From: Nitrospira sp.
GTDB lineage: Bacteria; Nitrospirota; Thermodesulfovibrionia; Thermodesulfovibrionales; SM23-35
Length of the DNA: 41,742 nucleotides
Direction of reading: 5' to 3'
Assembly: GCA_016873615.1 (NCBI GenBank)
Contig: VGWX01000013.1
Span: 1 to 41,742 of the forward strand
The translations under genes were made by a program, and so were the position numbers. Of this stretch, positions 8,797-17,388 are shown in pieces (position 1 is the stretch's first letter; the number at the start of each line of letters is the position of its first letter). Under the pieces are notes generated by a model, which had not been told where the DNA came from, searched no databases, and saw only the letters and a list, made by a program, of their open reading frames with translations.

Positions 8797-9714
8797 TTAT
8801 AGTACTGGTCTCGGCAGCAAGCCAGCCCTCTCTACAATGACAGGGACTATATCTTCCCAGGCCACAGCCATAATATGGATACCGTGGATGCTATTCATTT
8901 CTTTAAGTTGCTCAATAATCTCAAGGGCTATTTTTACTCCTTCATCCTTAGCAACCTTGGCCTCCTCCATACGGGTAACTATCTCATCCGGCACACTAAT
9001 TCCTGAGACATTATCCTTCATATAACGAGCCATTCCCACAGACTTTATGGGTATTACGCCGGCAAGAATATGAACCTGTTTATCCAATCCCTCATCTCTC
9101 ACTATCTCCATCCATTTGATAAATTTTGCCACATCAAAGACAGCCTGTGTTTGAATGAAGTCTGCACCAGCCTTTACCTTCTTGGCCAATCTTTTGACCC
9201 TGTACTCAATGGGATCAGCAAACGGGGTTTCAACCGCCCCAATATATAATGGAACCTCTCCGGATATGTCCTCGCCGCAGATAAATTTTTTTTCATCCCT
9301 CATCTTCTTCAAAGTCTGAACGAGCTGTATCGAATCAATATCATAGACCCCTTTAGTCGTCGGATGATTTCCGAATCTTTGATGGTCACCTGAAAGACAC
9401 AGGATATTTCGGATTCCCAGGGCAACTGCACCCAGGATGTCACTTTGGATAGCAATCCGATTTCGATCCCTAACCACTATCTGCATTACAGGATCAATCC
9501 CTATCTCCCTTAGAAGGATACAGCCGCTGCAGCTCGACATGCGGACAATGGCTGTCTGATTGTCCGTTACGTTCATGGCATCACAATAAGTTTTAAGGAG
9601 TTCACCTTTCCTCTGGACGACTTTTGCTGAGGCGCCTTTTGGGGGTCCTACTTCAGCAGTTACCGCAAAATGGCCACTTTCTAAAACTTTTTCAAGATTG
9701 CTTCCACTTTTCAT
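8797..9714 (-). CDS. metF: 5,10-methylenetetrahydrofolate reductase, Hdr-linked copy
   Basis: A 305-residue short MetF with VTAEVGPPKGASAKV at the N-terminus, MNVTDNQTAIVRMSS, LCLSGDHQRFGNHP, DFIQTQAVFD and the family tail GIHIMAVAWEDIVPVIVERA. It follows metV, mvhD and hdrABC in the same direction. This is the arrangement of the MetFV-HdrABC-MvhD methylene-H4folate reductase described from Moorella. In that setting the MetF half carries the flavin that reduces the folate while Hdr/Mvh subunits supply electrons (family knowledge). Separation from metV by about 238 nt of repeats is unusual for such a tight complex. Confidence 0.93.
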   Translation of the reverse strand: MKSGSNLEKVLESGHFAVTAEVGPPKGASAKVVQRKGELLKTYCDAMNVTDNQTAIVRMSSCSGCILLREIGIDPVMQIVVRDRNRIAIQSDILGAVALGIRNILCLSGDHQRFGNHPTTKGVYDIDSIQLVQTLKKMRDEKKFICGEDISGEVPLYIGAVETPFADPIEYRVKRLAKKVKAGADFIQTQAVFDVAKFIKWMEIVRDEGLDKQVHILAGVIPIKSVGMARYMKDNVSGISVPDEIVTRMEEAKVAKDEGVKIALEIIEQLKEMNSIHGIHIMAVAWEDIVPVIVERAGLLPRPVL

Positions 9715-9770
9715 TTTTACTATACTCCTGCCTTATAATTAGTGTCTGTTTATAAATTAAGTTTTACGCA

Positions 9771-9906
9771 ATCCGTCATTCTCCGACTTGATCGGGGAAT
9801 CCAGTATTTTCAATAGGTTCTGGATTGTCATTCCGGCTTGTCCGGAATCTTTCCGATAGCTTCACAGAAGGATTCCCGACGCGCTTCGCTTGCGGGAATG
9901 ACAGTA
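9771..9906. repeat. triple-hairpin dispersed intergenic repeat
   Basis: The gap between metV and metF holds three consecutive small palindromes: ATTCTCCGA...TCGGGGAAT, ATTCCGGcttgtCCGGAAT, and ATTCCCG...CGGGAAT. The units share the word GTCATTC or GGAATGAC. This is the typical form of short palindromic repeats that multiply in intergenic DNA. It interrupts what should be a co-transcribed metV-metF pair and could affect relative expression. Confidence 0.65.
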
Positions 9907-9952
9907 TTCGACTTTTTCTATACATTTATACACAGATTCCAATTAGTTTTTC

Positions 9953-10633
9953 TTATTGTCCTTCAATGTCCTTTATATGCTCCAGCACTACCCGGCGGGG
10001 TCCGCCGTATGTGGCAGTGGACCAGTTCCGCAGCGGCTGAATCTCATACAGCTTTTCCAGAGCGCCGAGCTTTTTCATCCTCTCCACGATCAGATACCAG
10101 CCACAATCCACATCCTGGCTTATCTCGCACTTGCCTTTATTAGTGCCACCGCAGGGCCCGTTCATAAGAGATTTTGCGCAGCGGGCAATTGGACATATCC
10201 CGCCGGTCAGGTGAAGGATACAATTCCCGCATCCTGCGCATAATTCAACAAATATGCCTGCCTTCGGAACAGCCCCAAAGAACTGTGTATTGATTCCTGG
10301 AAACACCGGGATATCGCCAATTCTTTCAGCGAGGAAGTTGACCCCTACGCCGCAGGCCGTTGAGAGCACTACATCGTTGGTCTTAATATCCTCCATCATA
10401 GGATCGAAAAACTCCGGTTCGCAGTGTCTTTCGATCGCAGCATGTTTAACCTCCATGCCTATACCTTCCTGTATAGCCTTCATCCTGATTAAGGAAGCAA
10501 GTATCTCTGCCTCCTTGCCTCCACCTGCATGACAGATTGCTACACAAGTGTTGCAACCGAAGACAAGTACCTTCCTGAAGCTCTTGATCATCTCCCAAAT
10601 TTCTTCAAATGGTTTCTGCTCACCAACAATCAT
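9953..10633 (-). CDS. metV: MetV, zinc-binding partner of MetF (Hdr-linked copy)
   Basis: A 226-residue MetV started at the ATG at 10633 (MIVGEQKPFEEIWEM). That start has AAGGAG nine bases upstream and matches the paralogue's N-terminus; a longer in-frame start 16 codons earlier lies inside mvhD and is unlikely. Cysteine-rich motifs are GCNTCVAICHAGGG near 26 and CAGCGNCILHLTGGICPIARC plus NGPCGG (about 130-165). The start lies only 2 nt after the mvhD stop, so the two are translationally coupled. MetV is expected to bridge MetF and the HdrABC-MvhD electron module. Confidence 0.92.
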   Translation of the reverse strand: MIVGEQKPFEEIWEMIKSFRKVLVFGCNTCVAICHAGGGKEAEILASLIRMKAIQEGIGMEVKHAAIERHCEPEFFDPMMEDIKTNDVVLSTACGVGVNFLAERIGDIPVFPGINTQFFGAVPKAGIFVELCAGCGNCILHLTGGICPIARCAKSLMNGPCGGTNKGKCEISQDVDCGWYLIVERMKKLGALEKLYEIQPLRNWSTATYGGPRRVVLEHIKDIEGQ

Positions 10634-10635
10634 TT

Positions 10636-11148
10636 CTATCCACTCCTTTTCATACCGCTTCGCCTGCATACTGCAAACCATATAGGTGAGGGCCCGAGTT
10701 TACGAATTCTTTCAGTGAATTCTGTACAGATCTCAGCCCACATAGGTCCCATGGCAGCGGACAAGTTATACATTTCAAGGCGCTCAGGATCAATGCCCAC
10801 CCTGGACAACAGATTTTTTGTATACTTAATCCTTCTTGCTGCGTATGTATTACCTTCCAGGTAATGACATTGCTCTTGCAGTCAGCCTGCCGCAAAAATA
10901 CCGTCTACTCCCCTCTCGAATGCATGAAGGATATGGATATAATCCAGCTTGCCTGTACAGGGAAGTCTTATAATTTTCACATTCGATGGATACGAGAGTC
11001 GCATTACTCCAGCCAGGTCTGCTGCAGCGAAGGCGCAGTAATGACATGCAAATGCAAGGATATTCGGTTCCCAGTCAGGCGGCGTCTCGTGAGGCTTCTC
11101 TATGGAATGAACCTCTTCTTGCACTCCCGGCTCTGCAACTTTAACCAT
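10636..11148 (-). CDS. mvhD: MvhD, selenoprotein with in-frame TGA
   Basis: Reads as 170 residues if the TGA at 10882-10884 (codon 89) is decoded as selenocysteine; without readthrough it gives an 88-residue stub. Both halves are in the same frame and together form a full MvhD. The front half has ILAFACHYCAFAAADLAG and IRLPCTGKLD. The TGA falls in the motif AAG-Sec-LQEQCHYLEGN, where family members carry Cys or Sec, and the fused MvhD domain at 4785 has MCKNDECRFRDGN. MvhD holds a [2Fe-2S] cluster and links HdrA to its electron source. A GGGAGA lies about 9 nt before the ATG. It sits between hdrA (36 nt) and metV (2 nt). Confidence 0.9.
10839..10881 (-). promoter_or_regulatory. bacterial SECIS-like hairpin of mvhD
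   Basis: Immediately after the TGA the transcript can form CUGC (10881-10878) pairing with GCAG (10842-10839), and above it UGU-bulged C-AUUACC, loop UGGAA, GGUAAU-ACA. The apical loop lies 23-27 nt after the UGA and contains two G residues. This agrees with the distance and loop character of bacterial SECIS elements bound by SelB. The six upper base pairs are perfect. Confidence 0.75.
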
Positions 11149-11184
11149 TACTCATTCTCCCATGTTCTTCTATAAAAAATAATA

Positions 11185-14100
11185 TTATTTCACCGTCTCA
11201 CATTCAACTGCAGCGTCTATCATGGCCAGTATCTGGTCGTCACGGAAGCTGTTTACCTGAAAAGCCTTGGCCGGACAAATGCCGGCACAGATCCCGCATC
11301 CATGACATTTTACTTCGTTATGAGCGACTTTTCCTTCCTCATCAATATATGGTGAATCAAACGGGCATACCCTGAAGCAGCTCAGGCAGGACATGCACAG
11401 GTCTTTTCTATGTTTGGCGATGATCCCTGAAACAGATAGATGATCTTTGGAAAGAACAGTGCCGGCTCGGCCTGCTGCAGCCAATGACTGACTGATGGTT
11501 TCGTCAAGATTCTTTGGCGCATGAGCCAGACCTGAGACAAAAATGCCTTCGCTCGGGAAGTCAACAGGACGAAGTTTCACGTGCGCCTCCAGGAAATAGC
11601 CGTCAGGGTTACGGGTTATCTTATACATTTCACCGATTTTGTCGGTTGTTGGGTGCGGCCTGAGCCCGGTCGAAAGGACTAACCAGTCTGCATCCATTAC
11701 TAAGTCCTTGTTCAGCATGTAGTCCCATGTCTTTATCCTGAGCCTTTCACCTTCTCTCTCGACCACTGGTTTTTTATCTACCTCATAGCGGACAAAAATC
11801 ACACCTAAATCACGTGCCTGCTTGTAATAATTTTCACGCAGCCCGTACGTTCTGATGTCTCTATAAAGTATGACCACCTGCGCTTCGGAGTTCCTCTGCT
11901 TAATGGCGACTGCGTTCTTAATTGCATCCTGGCAGCATATGCGTGAGCAGTACTGGTTCGGTTCTTCGCGAGATCCCACGCACTGGATCATAACAAAGCG
12001 CCCGCCGGATTTCGGCTTCTCACCCATAGCAAGCTTCTTTTCCAGTTCCCGCTGTGTAATAACATGGCCGCTTTCTTTATAGAGATATTCAGCCGGCTCA
12101 TATTCAATGCCGCCGGTGGCCAGTATTATAGCTCCATGTTCTATTTTGGTTCCGTCAGTAAGGGTTGTTTTGAAGTTGCCTACAAAGCCTTCAGTTTTCT
12201 TAACCTCAATGCCGGTATATACCTTAATGCGCTTATGGGCTTGAACCTGTGCTATCCTTGATTTCAGAAATTCCTGAACATCATTTCCTTCCAGTGTATG
12301 GTAAAGGTTTCTCAAAAGTCCCCCAAGCTCTTTTTCTCTTTCTATGATACTGACCTGGAAACCCTGGTCGGCAAGTGAAAGCGCTGTAGTCATCCCTGCG
12401 ATTCCGCCTCCGATGACCATAGCTGCTGGTGTGACTCCCACGGTATCTGTCTTAAGCGGCTCAAGAAGCCTGGCCTTTGCTATCGCCATTTTTACAATCC
12501 TGATTGCCTTCTTTGTCGCTTCTTCTTTATGTCCCATATGACACCAGGAGCATTGCTCACGGATATCAGCAAGATCGAACAGATACTTGTTCAGACCCGC
12601 ATCGCGAATAGTATCCTGGAACAAGGGCTCATGGGTTCTTGGAGTACATGAAGCCACCACCACCCGGTTTAAGTTGTTTTCCCTCACCGCCTGTTTTAAC
12701 ATTTCCTGGCTATCCTGTGCACAGGCATAAATCATGTCGGTAACATAGACAACTCCGGACAGGTCTTTAACTGCTTCAAACACTTTATCGATTTCCACAG
12801 TTGAAGCTATATTGATCCCGCAGTGACAAACGAAAACACCGATCCTGACTTCTTCATCAGTAAGATCCTTCTCGTCAGAAAGTTCTTTGGCGATAGTCTC
12901 GGTCCCGCGGGCTTCGCCAAGAAGCGCCATTGCTTCACCAGCCACTGCGCTTCCCTGCATCACTGTTTCAGGGATGTCTTTTGGACCCTGGTAAGCGCCT
13001 GTGACAAAGACACCTTCACGGGAGGTCTGCACAGGCTGTAATGGAGACGTCACAGGAAAACAGTATGAGTTTGTATCTATGCCGAATATCTTTGCGAACT
13101 TCACCGCATCCTTATGCGGCTCAAGTCCGACAGACAAAACAACCATGTCAAAAATATCATCAATAAGCTTTCCGCTTTCGGCTGCATAGCGCAGAAGCAG
13201 ATCCCCTGTGCCAGGCTCTTCCCGGATCGTAGAAATCATTGCACGCTGATAACGAACATTGTATTCGTTCTTTGCGCGCTCAACATACTTATCGAAGTCT
13301 TTCCCAAATGCCCGCATATCCATAAAGAAAATAGTAGGTTCTATTTTCGCATCGTGCTCCCTTGCAATAATCGCCTGCTTGGTTGCATACATACAACACA
13401 CGGATGAGCACCATGGATTTGCATTGCGAGGGTCCCTCGATCCTACACACTGAATCCATGCAACTTTTTTCGGATGCTTTCCGTCAAATGGACGTTTTAT
13501 CTTTCCCTTATACGGACCTGATGCAGAGAGAATACGTTCGAACTGGATTGAGGTCACAACATTTTTCCATCTGCCGAGTCCGAACTCGCCCCTTACCTTT
13601 GCATCATACCTGTCCAGTCCCGGACAGAGAATGATCGCACCAACATGCAAATCGATCTCTTTGCCATTATCTTCAAAGTTTATGGCTCCGGCCTTGCAAG
13701 CCTTTTGGCAAAGGCGGCAACGGCCTTTTTTGAAATAAAGGCAATTATCTTTATCAATAGCCCTGGTATTAGGCACAGCCTGGGGAAACAGCGAATAAAT
13801 AGCTTTACGCACTGTGAGCCCCTGCTCGAACTCGCTAAGTACTTTTTTAGGGCATTTCACTTCGCAGTCTCCACAGCCGGTACATTTATCAGGATCCACA
13901 TAGCGCGGAGCACACTTTACTTTGACCCTAAAATCCCCCGGCTTACCCTCAACCGATACAACCTCTGCCAATGAATGGATATCAATGTTCAGATGTCTGC
14001 CCACCTCCACCATCTTGGGAGAGATCATGCACATAGAGCAGTCTCCTGTAGGAAAGGTCTTATCAAGCATTACCATGGTCCCGCCAATGGATGGGTCCTT

Positions 14101-14220
14101 CTGAACCATATGCACTTTAAACCCGCTGTCAGCAAGATCAAGCGCAGCCTGCATCCCGCCGATACCGCCACCCACGACCAGTACAGAACCTTTTTTTAGA
14201 GAAGAAGCCTTCTCATTCAT
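11185..14220 (-). CDS. hdrA: HdrA, double-module flavoprotein
   Basis: A 1011-residue HdrA-type iron-sulfur flavoprotein, longer than the single-module form. The first FAD module has VLVVGGGIGGMQAALDLADSG (about 14), GDCSMCMISP (about 59) and a ferredoxin-type CTGCGDCEVKCP (about 112-123). A second FAD module begins AMVIGGGIAGMTTALSLADQG near residue 600. The C-terminus has two [4Fe-4S] motifs, CMSCLSCFRVCP and CHGCGICAGICP. In heterodisulfide-reductase-like complexes HdrA is the proposed electron-bifurcating subunit. Its ATG overlaps the hdrB stop by 4 nt, and the selenoprotein MvhD follows it. Together with MetFV it probably reduces methylene-H4folate, with a second acceptor not visible here. 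Confidence 0.95.
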   Translation of the reverse strand: MNEKASSLKKGSVLVVGGGIGGMQAALDLADSGFKVHMVQKDPSIGGTMVMLDKTFPTGDCSMCMISPKMVEVGRHLNIDIHSLAEVVSVEGKPGDFRVKVKCAPRYVDPDKCTGCGDCEVKCPKKVLSEFEQGLTVRKAIYSLFPQAVPNTRAIDKDNCLYFKKGRCRLCQKACKAGAINFEDNGKEIDLHVGAIILCPGLDRYDAKVRGEFGLGRWKNVVTSIQFERILSASGPYKGKIKRPFDGKHPKKVAWIQCVGSRDPRNANPWCSSVCCMYATKQAIIAREHDAKIEPTIFFMDMRAFGKDFDKYVERAKNEYNVRYQRAMISTIREEPGTGDLLLRYAAESGKLIDDIFDMVVLSVGLEPHKDAVKFAKIFGIDTNSYCFPVTSPLQPVQTSREGVFVTGAYQGPKDIPETVMQGSAVAGEAMALLGEARGTETIAKELSDEKDLTDEEVRIGVFVCHCGINIASTVEIDKVFEAVKDLSGVVYVTDMIYACAQDSQEMLKQAVRENNLNRVVVASCTPRTHEPLFQDTIRDAGLNKYLFDLADIREQCSWCHMGHKEEATKKAIRIVKMAIAKARLLEPLKTDTVGVTPAAMVIGGGIAGMTTALSLADQGFQVSIIEREKELGGLLRNLYHTLEGNDVQEFLKSRIAQVQAHKRIKVYTGIEVKKTEGFVGNFKTTLTDGTKIEHGAIILATGGIEYEPAEYLYKESGHVITQRELEKKLAMGEKPKSGGRFVMIQCVGSREEPNQYCSRICCQDAIKNAVAIKQRNSEAQVVILYRDIRTYGLRENYYKQARDLGVIFVRYEVDKKPVVEREGERLRIKTWDYMLNKDLVMDADWLVLSTGLRPHPTTDKIGEMYKITRNPDGYFLEAHVKLRPVDFPSEGIFVSGLAHAPKNLDETISQSLAAAGRAGTVLSKDHLSVSGIIAKHRKDLCMSCLSCFRVCPFDSPYIDEEGKVAHNEVKCHGCGICAGICPAKAFQVNSFRDDQILAMIDAAVECETVK

Positions 14221-15092
14221 ATCAGTTTCAACTCCGTTAATAGCCCGAAAGGATCTATGAAATGCCTGTCAAGCTGCATCTCATTTGGGCTGAAACCCAT
14301 TGCAATGCCCAAGAGTTCGGTTATAAAATAAACTGGCAACCTCTTCTGTATCCCATATTTTTCACCAACCTGTTCCTGATATGCATCCATGTTGAGCTGG
14401 CACATGGGACAGGTAGTAACAAAGCAGTTGGCTCCTCTTGCTACAGCATCATGAAGTATTCTGGACATAAGGAGCAAAGATGTATCAGTATCATTGATTA
14501 CTGCTGAAGCCCCGCAGCAGTCTGTTTTGTAACTCCAGTCAATAGGCTGCGCTCCAATGATCTTGCAGACGATCTCCATTCCCTGCGGATTTTCCACACT
14601 GTCTGGAATTTCCACATCACAGGGAAACCGCGTCAGCAGGCAGCCATAATAACATGCAGGTTTAATCCCCTCTAAATTCTTTATTGACTTTTCAGCTATC
14701 TCGCCGGAATTTGCTTTAGAAACAAGAACCTCGAGTATGCTCGATATCTTTATCTTACCTTCAGCCTTTTTAATAAGCTCTGCATTTATTGTATTCTTTA
14801 GTCCTGGATCGTCTGCGAGCTTCTTCTGGGAAACTATCATCCGGCTGTAACAGGATGAGCATGGAATTACTATTTCAGCCAGCCCGCTGGCATCTGCAAT
14901 GCCAAGGTTTCGCGCCGGCAATGCTATGGCCAGGAAGTCATCTGTCTTGCCGGCTGATGTTGCGCCACAGCAGTTCCAGTCTTCAATCTCTTTGAGCTCA
15001 ACCCCCATCCGCCTGAACACCATCCTGCTCTGGATATCATAAAGCTCGGAAGAAGCATGCAAAGAACATCCCGGGTAATATGCTATTTCCAT
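14217..15092 (-). CDS. hdrB: HdrB, CCG-domain subunit
   Basis: A 291-residue subunit B of heterodisulfide-reductase-like complexes. Two CCG cysteine motifs are intact: YYPGCSLH ... NCCGATSAG ... PCSSCYSRM in the N-terminal half, and CYYGCLL ... DCCGASAV ... TCPMCQLNMD in the C-terminal half. These bind non-cubane [4Fe-4S] clusters in the archaeal enzyme (family knowledge). In bacterial MetFV-Hdr complexes the true disulfide substrate is uncertain. It is coupled to hdrA by a 4-nt overlap and lies 40 nt after hdrC. Confidence 0.95.
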   Translation of the reverse strand: MEIAYYPGCSLHASSELYDIQSRMVFRRMGVELKEIEDWNCCGATSAGKTDDFLAIALPARNLGIADASGLAEIVIPCSSCYSRMIVSQKKLADDPGLKNTINAELIKKAEGKIKISSILEVLVSKANSGEIAEKSIKNLEGIKPACYYGCLLTRFPCDVEIPDSVENPQGMEIVCKIIGAQPIDWSYKTDCCGASAVINDTDTSLLLMSRILHDAVARGANCFVTTCPMCQLNMDAYQEQVGEKYGIQKRLPVYFITELLGIAMGFSPNEMQLDRHFIDPFGLLTELKLI

Positions 15093-15132
15093 AATATACC
15101 TTTAATTTTTTTTATACGGAGCATAGACAACC

Positions 15133-15750
15133 TTAGCGATCCACAGACTTTTCCCTGGCCTTTGCATAAAGCCTCTTAATCTCGGAAAGTCCCTTGATCT
15201 TATCCAGTTTGAAATGCAACCGTTTCTTCTTCATCATCGAAATGCCCAGTTTGGCCCGGTCTTTTATTTTATCAACGATTGCTCGCCAGCCACCACCGCG
15301 TTTCAGTTCACTTCTGGTATTCTGTATTTCATAGAGACTCATAAACTCCAGTTCATTAACCCGGCCAAAGTGGGAAGCTGAAGTTAAAAAGGCATTGTGA
15401 AATGCAGCTACTTTGGGATTCAGTGGTTCAATATGGGCTTCTTTTGACATTTGTTTCAGTATCTCGTTAATTCTTGCTGTCTGGATATTATTCGGACAAC
15501 GCGTGCCGCAGGTATAACAGGCTACACACTTCCAGACCAGAAGATTATTAAAAGCCTCATTCTTTTCACCTAAAAGGATCATTCTGATCAGGCGATCAGG
15601 CGTAACCCCGGTTTCATCACCGACAGGACAGCCGGCCGCACACCGTCTGCACTGATAACAGGCCAGTACATTCTGACCTGACCGATCCATAACCTCTTGC
15701 AGCAGAGGCTTTGAGATTTCCGGCTTAAACACAACAGATTGTGAAGACAT
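15133..15750 (-). CDS. hdrC: HdrC, ferredoxin-like subunit
   Basis: A 205-residue subunit C with two [4Fe-4S] motifs, CYQCRRCAAGCP (about 31-42) and CVACYTCGTRCP (about 75-86), which transfer electrons between HdrA and HdrB. The C-terminal 70 residues are basic (KKKRLHFKLDKIKG) and may contact the partner subunits. It is the first gene of the hdrCBA-mvhD-metVF run and follows folD by 24 nt, so it is likely co-transcribed with the folate genes. Confidence 0.94.
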   Translation of the reverse strand: MSSQSVVFKPEISKPLLQEVMDRSGQNVLACYQCRRCAAGCPVGDETGVTPDRLIRMILLGEKNEAFNNLLVWKCVACYTCGTRCPNNIQTARINEILKQMSKEAHIEPLNPKVAAFHNAFLTSASHFGRVNELEFMSLYEIQNTRSELKRGGGWRAIVDKIKDRAKLGISMMKKKRLHFKLDKIKGLSEIKRLYAKAREKSVDR

Positions 15751-15774
15751 ATTGTTAGTCGGGGTTCTTTAAAT

Positions 15775-16638
15775 TTACCTTGCCTGTTTTTTTGCCGACT
15801 GTACCGTGTTGTACATCAGCATCGCTATAGTCATCGGGCCTACACCACCCGGCACCGGCGTTATTGCACTGGCCTTTTCTTTTACTGTTTCAAAATCTAC
15901 ATCTCCTGCCAAACCGGTTTCAAGCCTGTTTACTCCAACATCAATTACCACAACACCTTCTTTCACCATATCGGCAGTGATGGTCTTTGGCTTGCCGGCG
16001 GCTACGATTAATATGTCTGCTCTTCTTGTATGAGATGCAATGTCTCTTGTTCCTGTATGACATATTGTTACAGTTGCATTTGCCCCTTTCTTGCTTCTTT
16101 GAATTAACATATTTGCAATAGGCTTTCCTACAATATTGCTTCTTCCGACAACAACAACTTCCGCGCCGTCTGTCTCTATCCCGGATCTTATTAAAAGCTG
16201 CTGGATGCCATGTGGTGTACAGGGAAGATAATCAGGCGCTCCGAGCATCAATTTTCCGACGTTAACGGGATGGAAAGCATCTACATCTTTCCCTGGTTCG
16301 ATTGCATACAGAACTTTGGTTTCGTCAAAGTTTTTTGGCAATGGCAGTTGTACTAGTATTCCATGAATTTTCGGATCTTTATTAAGCCTTTCGATAATAG
16401 CTAAAAGTTCCGTTTCAGTTGTAGCCGCAGAAAGATTAATACGTTCAGAATATATTCCGAGTTCTTTACATGTTTTTTCTTTTACCCCAACATATACTTT
16501 TGATGCCTCGTCTTCGCCAACAAGAATAGTAGCTAATCCAGGTATAATATTATTTTCCTTTAGGTTAGCTATCTCTACTTTAAGTTCTTCTTTAATTTTT
16601 TTGGATATTTCTGATCCTTTGATAAGTGTAGCTGACAT
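15775..16638 (-). CDS. folD: FolD, methylene-THF dehydrogenase/cyclohydrolase
   Basis: A bifunctional enzyme of 287 residues that interconverts methylene-, methenyl- and formyl-H4folate using NAD(P). Conserved elements are KTCKELGI with the preceding YVGVKEK (the catalytic Lys region), VQLPLPKNFDE, DVDAFHPVN, PCTPHGI and the nucleotide-binding VVVGRSNIVGKP (about 160-171), then the tail PVPGGVGPMTIAML. In this operon it supplies methylene-H4folate to the MetFV modules immediately downstream. An AAGGGGA-like ribosome site precedes the ATG. Confidence 0.96.
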   Translation of the reverse strand: MSATLIKGSEISKKIKEELKVEIANLKENNIIPGLATILVGEDEASKVYVGVKEKTCKELGIYSERINLSAATTETELLAIIERLNKDPKIHGILVQLPLPKNFDETKVLYAIEPGKDVDAFHPVNVGKLMLGAPDYLPCTPHGIQQLLIRSGIETDGAEVVVVGRSNIVGKPIANMLIQRSKKGANATVTICHTGTRDIASHTRRADILIVAAGKPKTITADMVKEGVVVIDVGVNRLETGLAGDVDFETVKEKASAITPVPGGVGPMTIAMLMYNTVQSAKKQAR

Positions 16639-16680
16639 TGTCCTTTCCCCTTTCTTAATTAAGCTAATTACTGACAGGAA

Positions 16681-17244
16681 CTAATCTCTCTTCTTGATCA
16701 GTTCCAGCAATTCATCTCTTGTGGATTGTTTGGTCCTGAATATGCCCCTGACAGCTGATGTTACTGTGCGTGTTCCAGGCTTTTTAACGCCTCTCATGCT
16801 TATGCACAGATGTTCCGCGTCGACAATGACCATAGAGCCTTTCGGTTTCAGTTTGTGCATTATCAGATCAGCAAGTTGTGTAGTTAAACGTTCCTGAACC
16901 TGCAATCTTTTGGCAAGCACCTCAACTGCTTTGACGATCTCGCTCAGGCCGACAATTTTACCGCCGGATGGAATATAAGCCACATGAACCCTCCCGATAA
17001 ATGGTATCATGTGATGCTCGCATACGGAATAAAAAGGAATATCTTTTAAAAGAACCATTTCGTCATGGGTTTCGCCTTCGATAGCTTTAAGGAGTTCTTC
17101 AGTAGGTGTTTCAAGACCTGAAAAAATCTCTTCATACATCCTTGCCACACGCTCAGGTGTCTCTTTAAGCCCTGAACGTTCAGGATCCTCGCCGATGCCT
17201 TCGAGGATCATCCTTACGCCTTTTTCGATCTTCTTTAAGTCCAT
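16681..17244 (-). CDS. folE: GTP cyclohydrolase I
   Basis: Catalyses the first step of folate (pterin) synthesis from GTP. The 187 residues contain the zinc and active-site motifs [20 protein letters not shown] (about 73-92) and [20 protein letters not shown] (about 145-164), plus the N-terminal [16 protein letters not shown]. It is a type IA enzyme of normal length. It heads the long minus-strand C1 array, which makes sense in an organism that needs much folate for the Wood-Ljungdahl methyl branch. Confidence 0.95.
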   Translation of the reverse strand: MDLKKIEKGVRMILEGIGEDPERSGLKETPERVARMYEEIFSGLETPTEELLKAIEGETHDEMVLLKDIPFYSVCEHHMIPFIGRVHVAYIPSGGKIVGLSEIVKAVEVLAKRLQVQERLTTQLADLIMHKLKPKGSMVIVDAEHLCISMRGVKKPGTRTVTSAVRGIFRTKQSTRDELLELIKKRD

Positions 17245-17388
17245 ATCATTATTATACTAAACGTGATAATTTTGGCACATTTTAGCATTTGCGATATTTT
17301 TATGTCAAAACTCATAAGAATCTTTTCAGTAATGCATCAGTATAAACCGGAGATTATCAGGAATTCATGTTTTTATCGGAAAGTATAT

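Noticed and set aside
9838-10532. Several plus-strand frames of 90-100 codons opposite metV
   Set aside because: They are mirror frames of a well-supported minus-strand gene, without ribosome sites or family motifs.
10882-10884. mvhD as a pseudogene with a nonsense mutation
   Set aside because: The downstream half is fully conserved and in frame, the position is a known Cys/Sec site, and a SECIS-like hairpin and selB are present.
10650-10895. An 81-codon frame overlapping the 3' half of mvhD
   Set aside because: It lies in a different frame from the MvhD tail and shows no family features. The mvhD frame continues through the TGA with clear homology.
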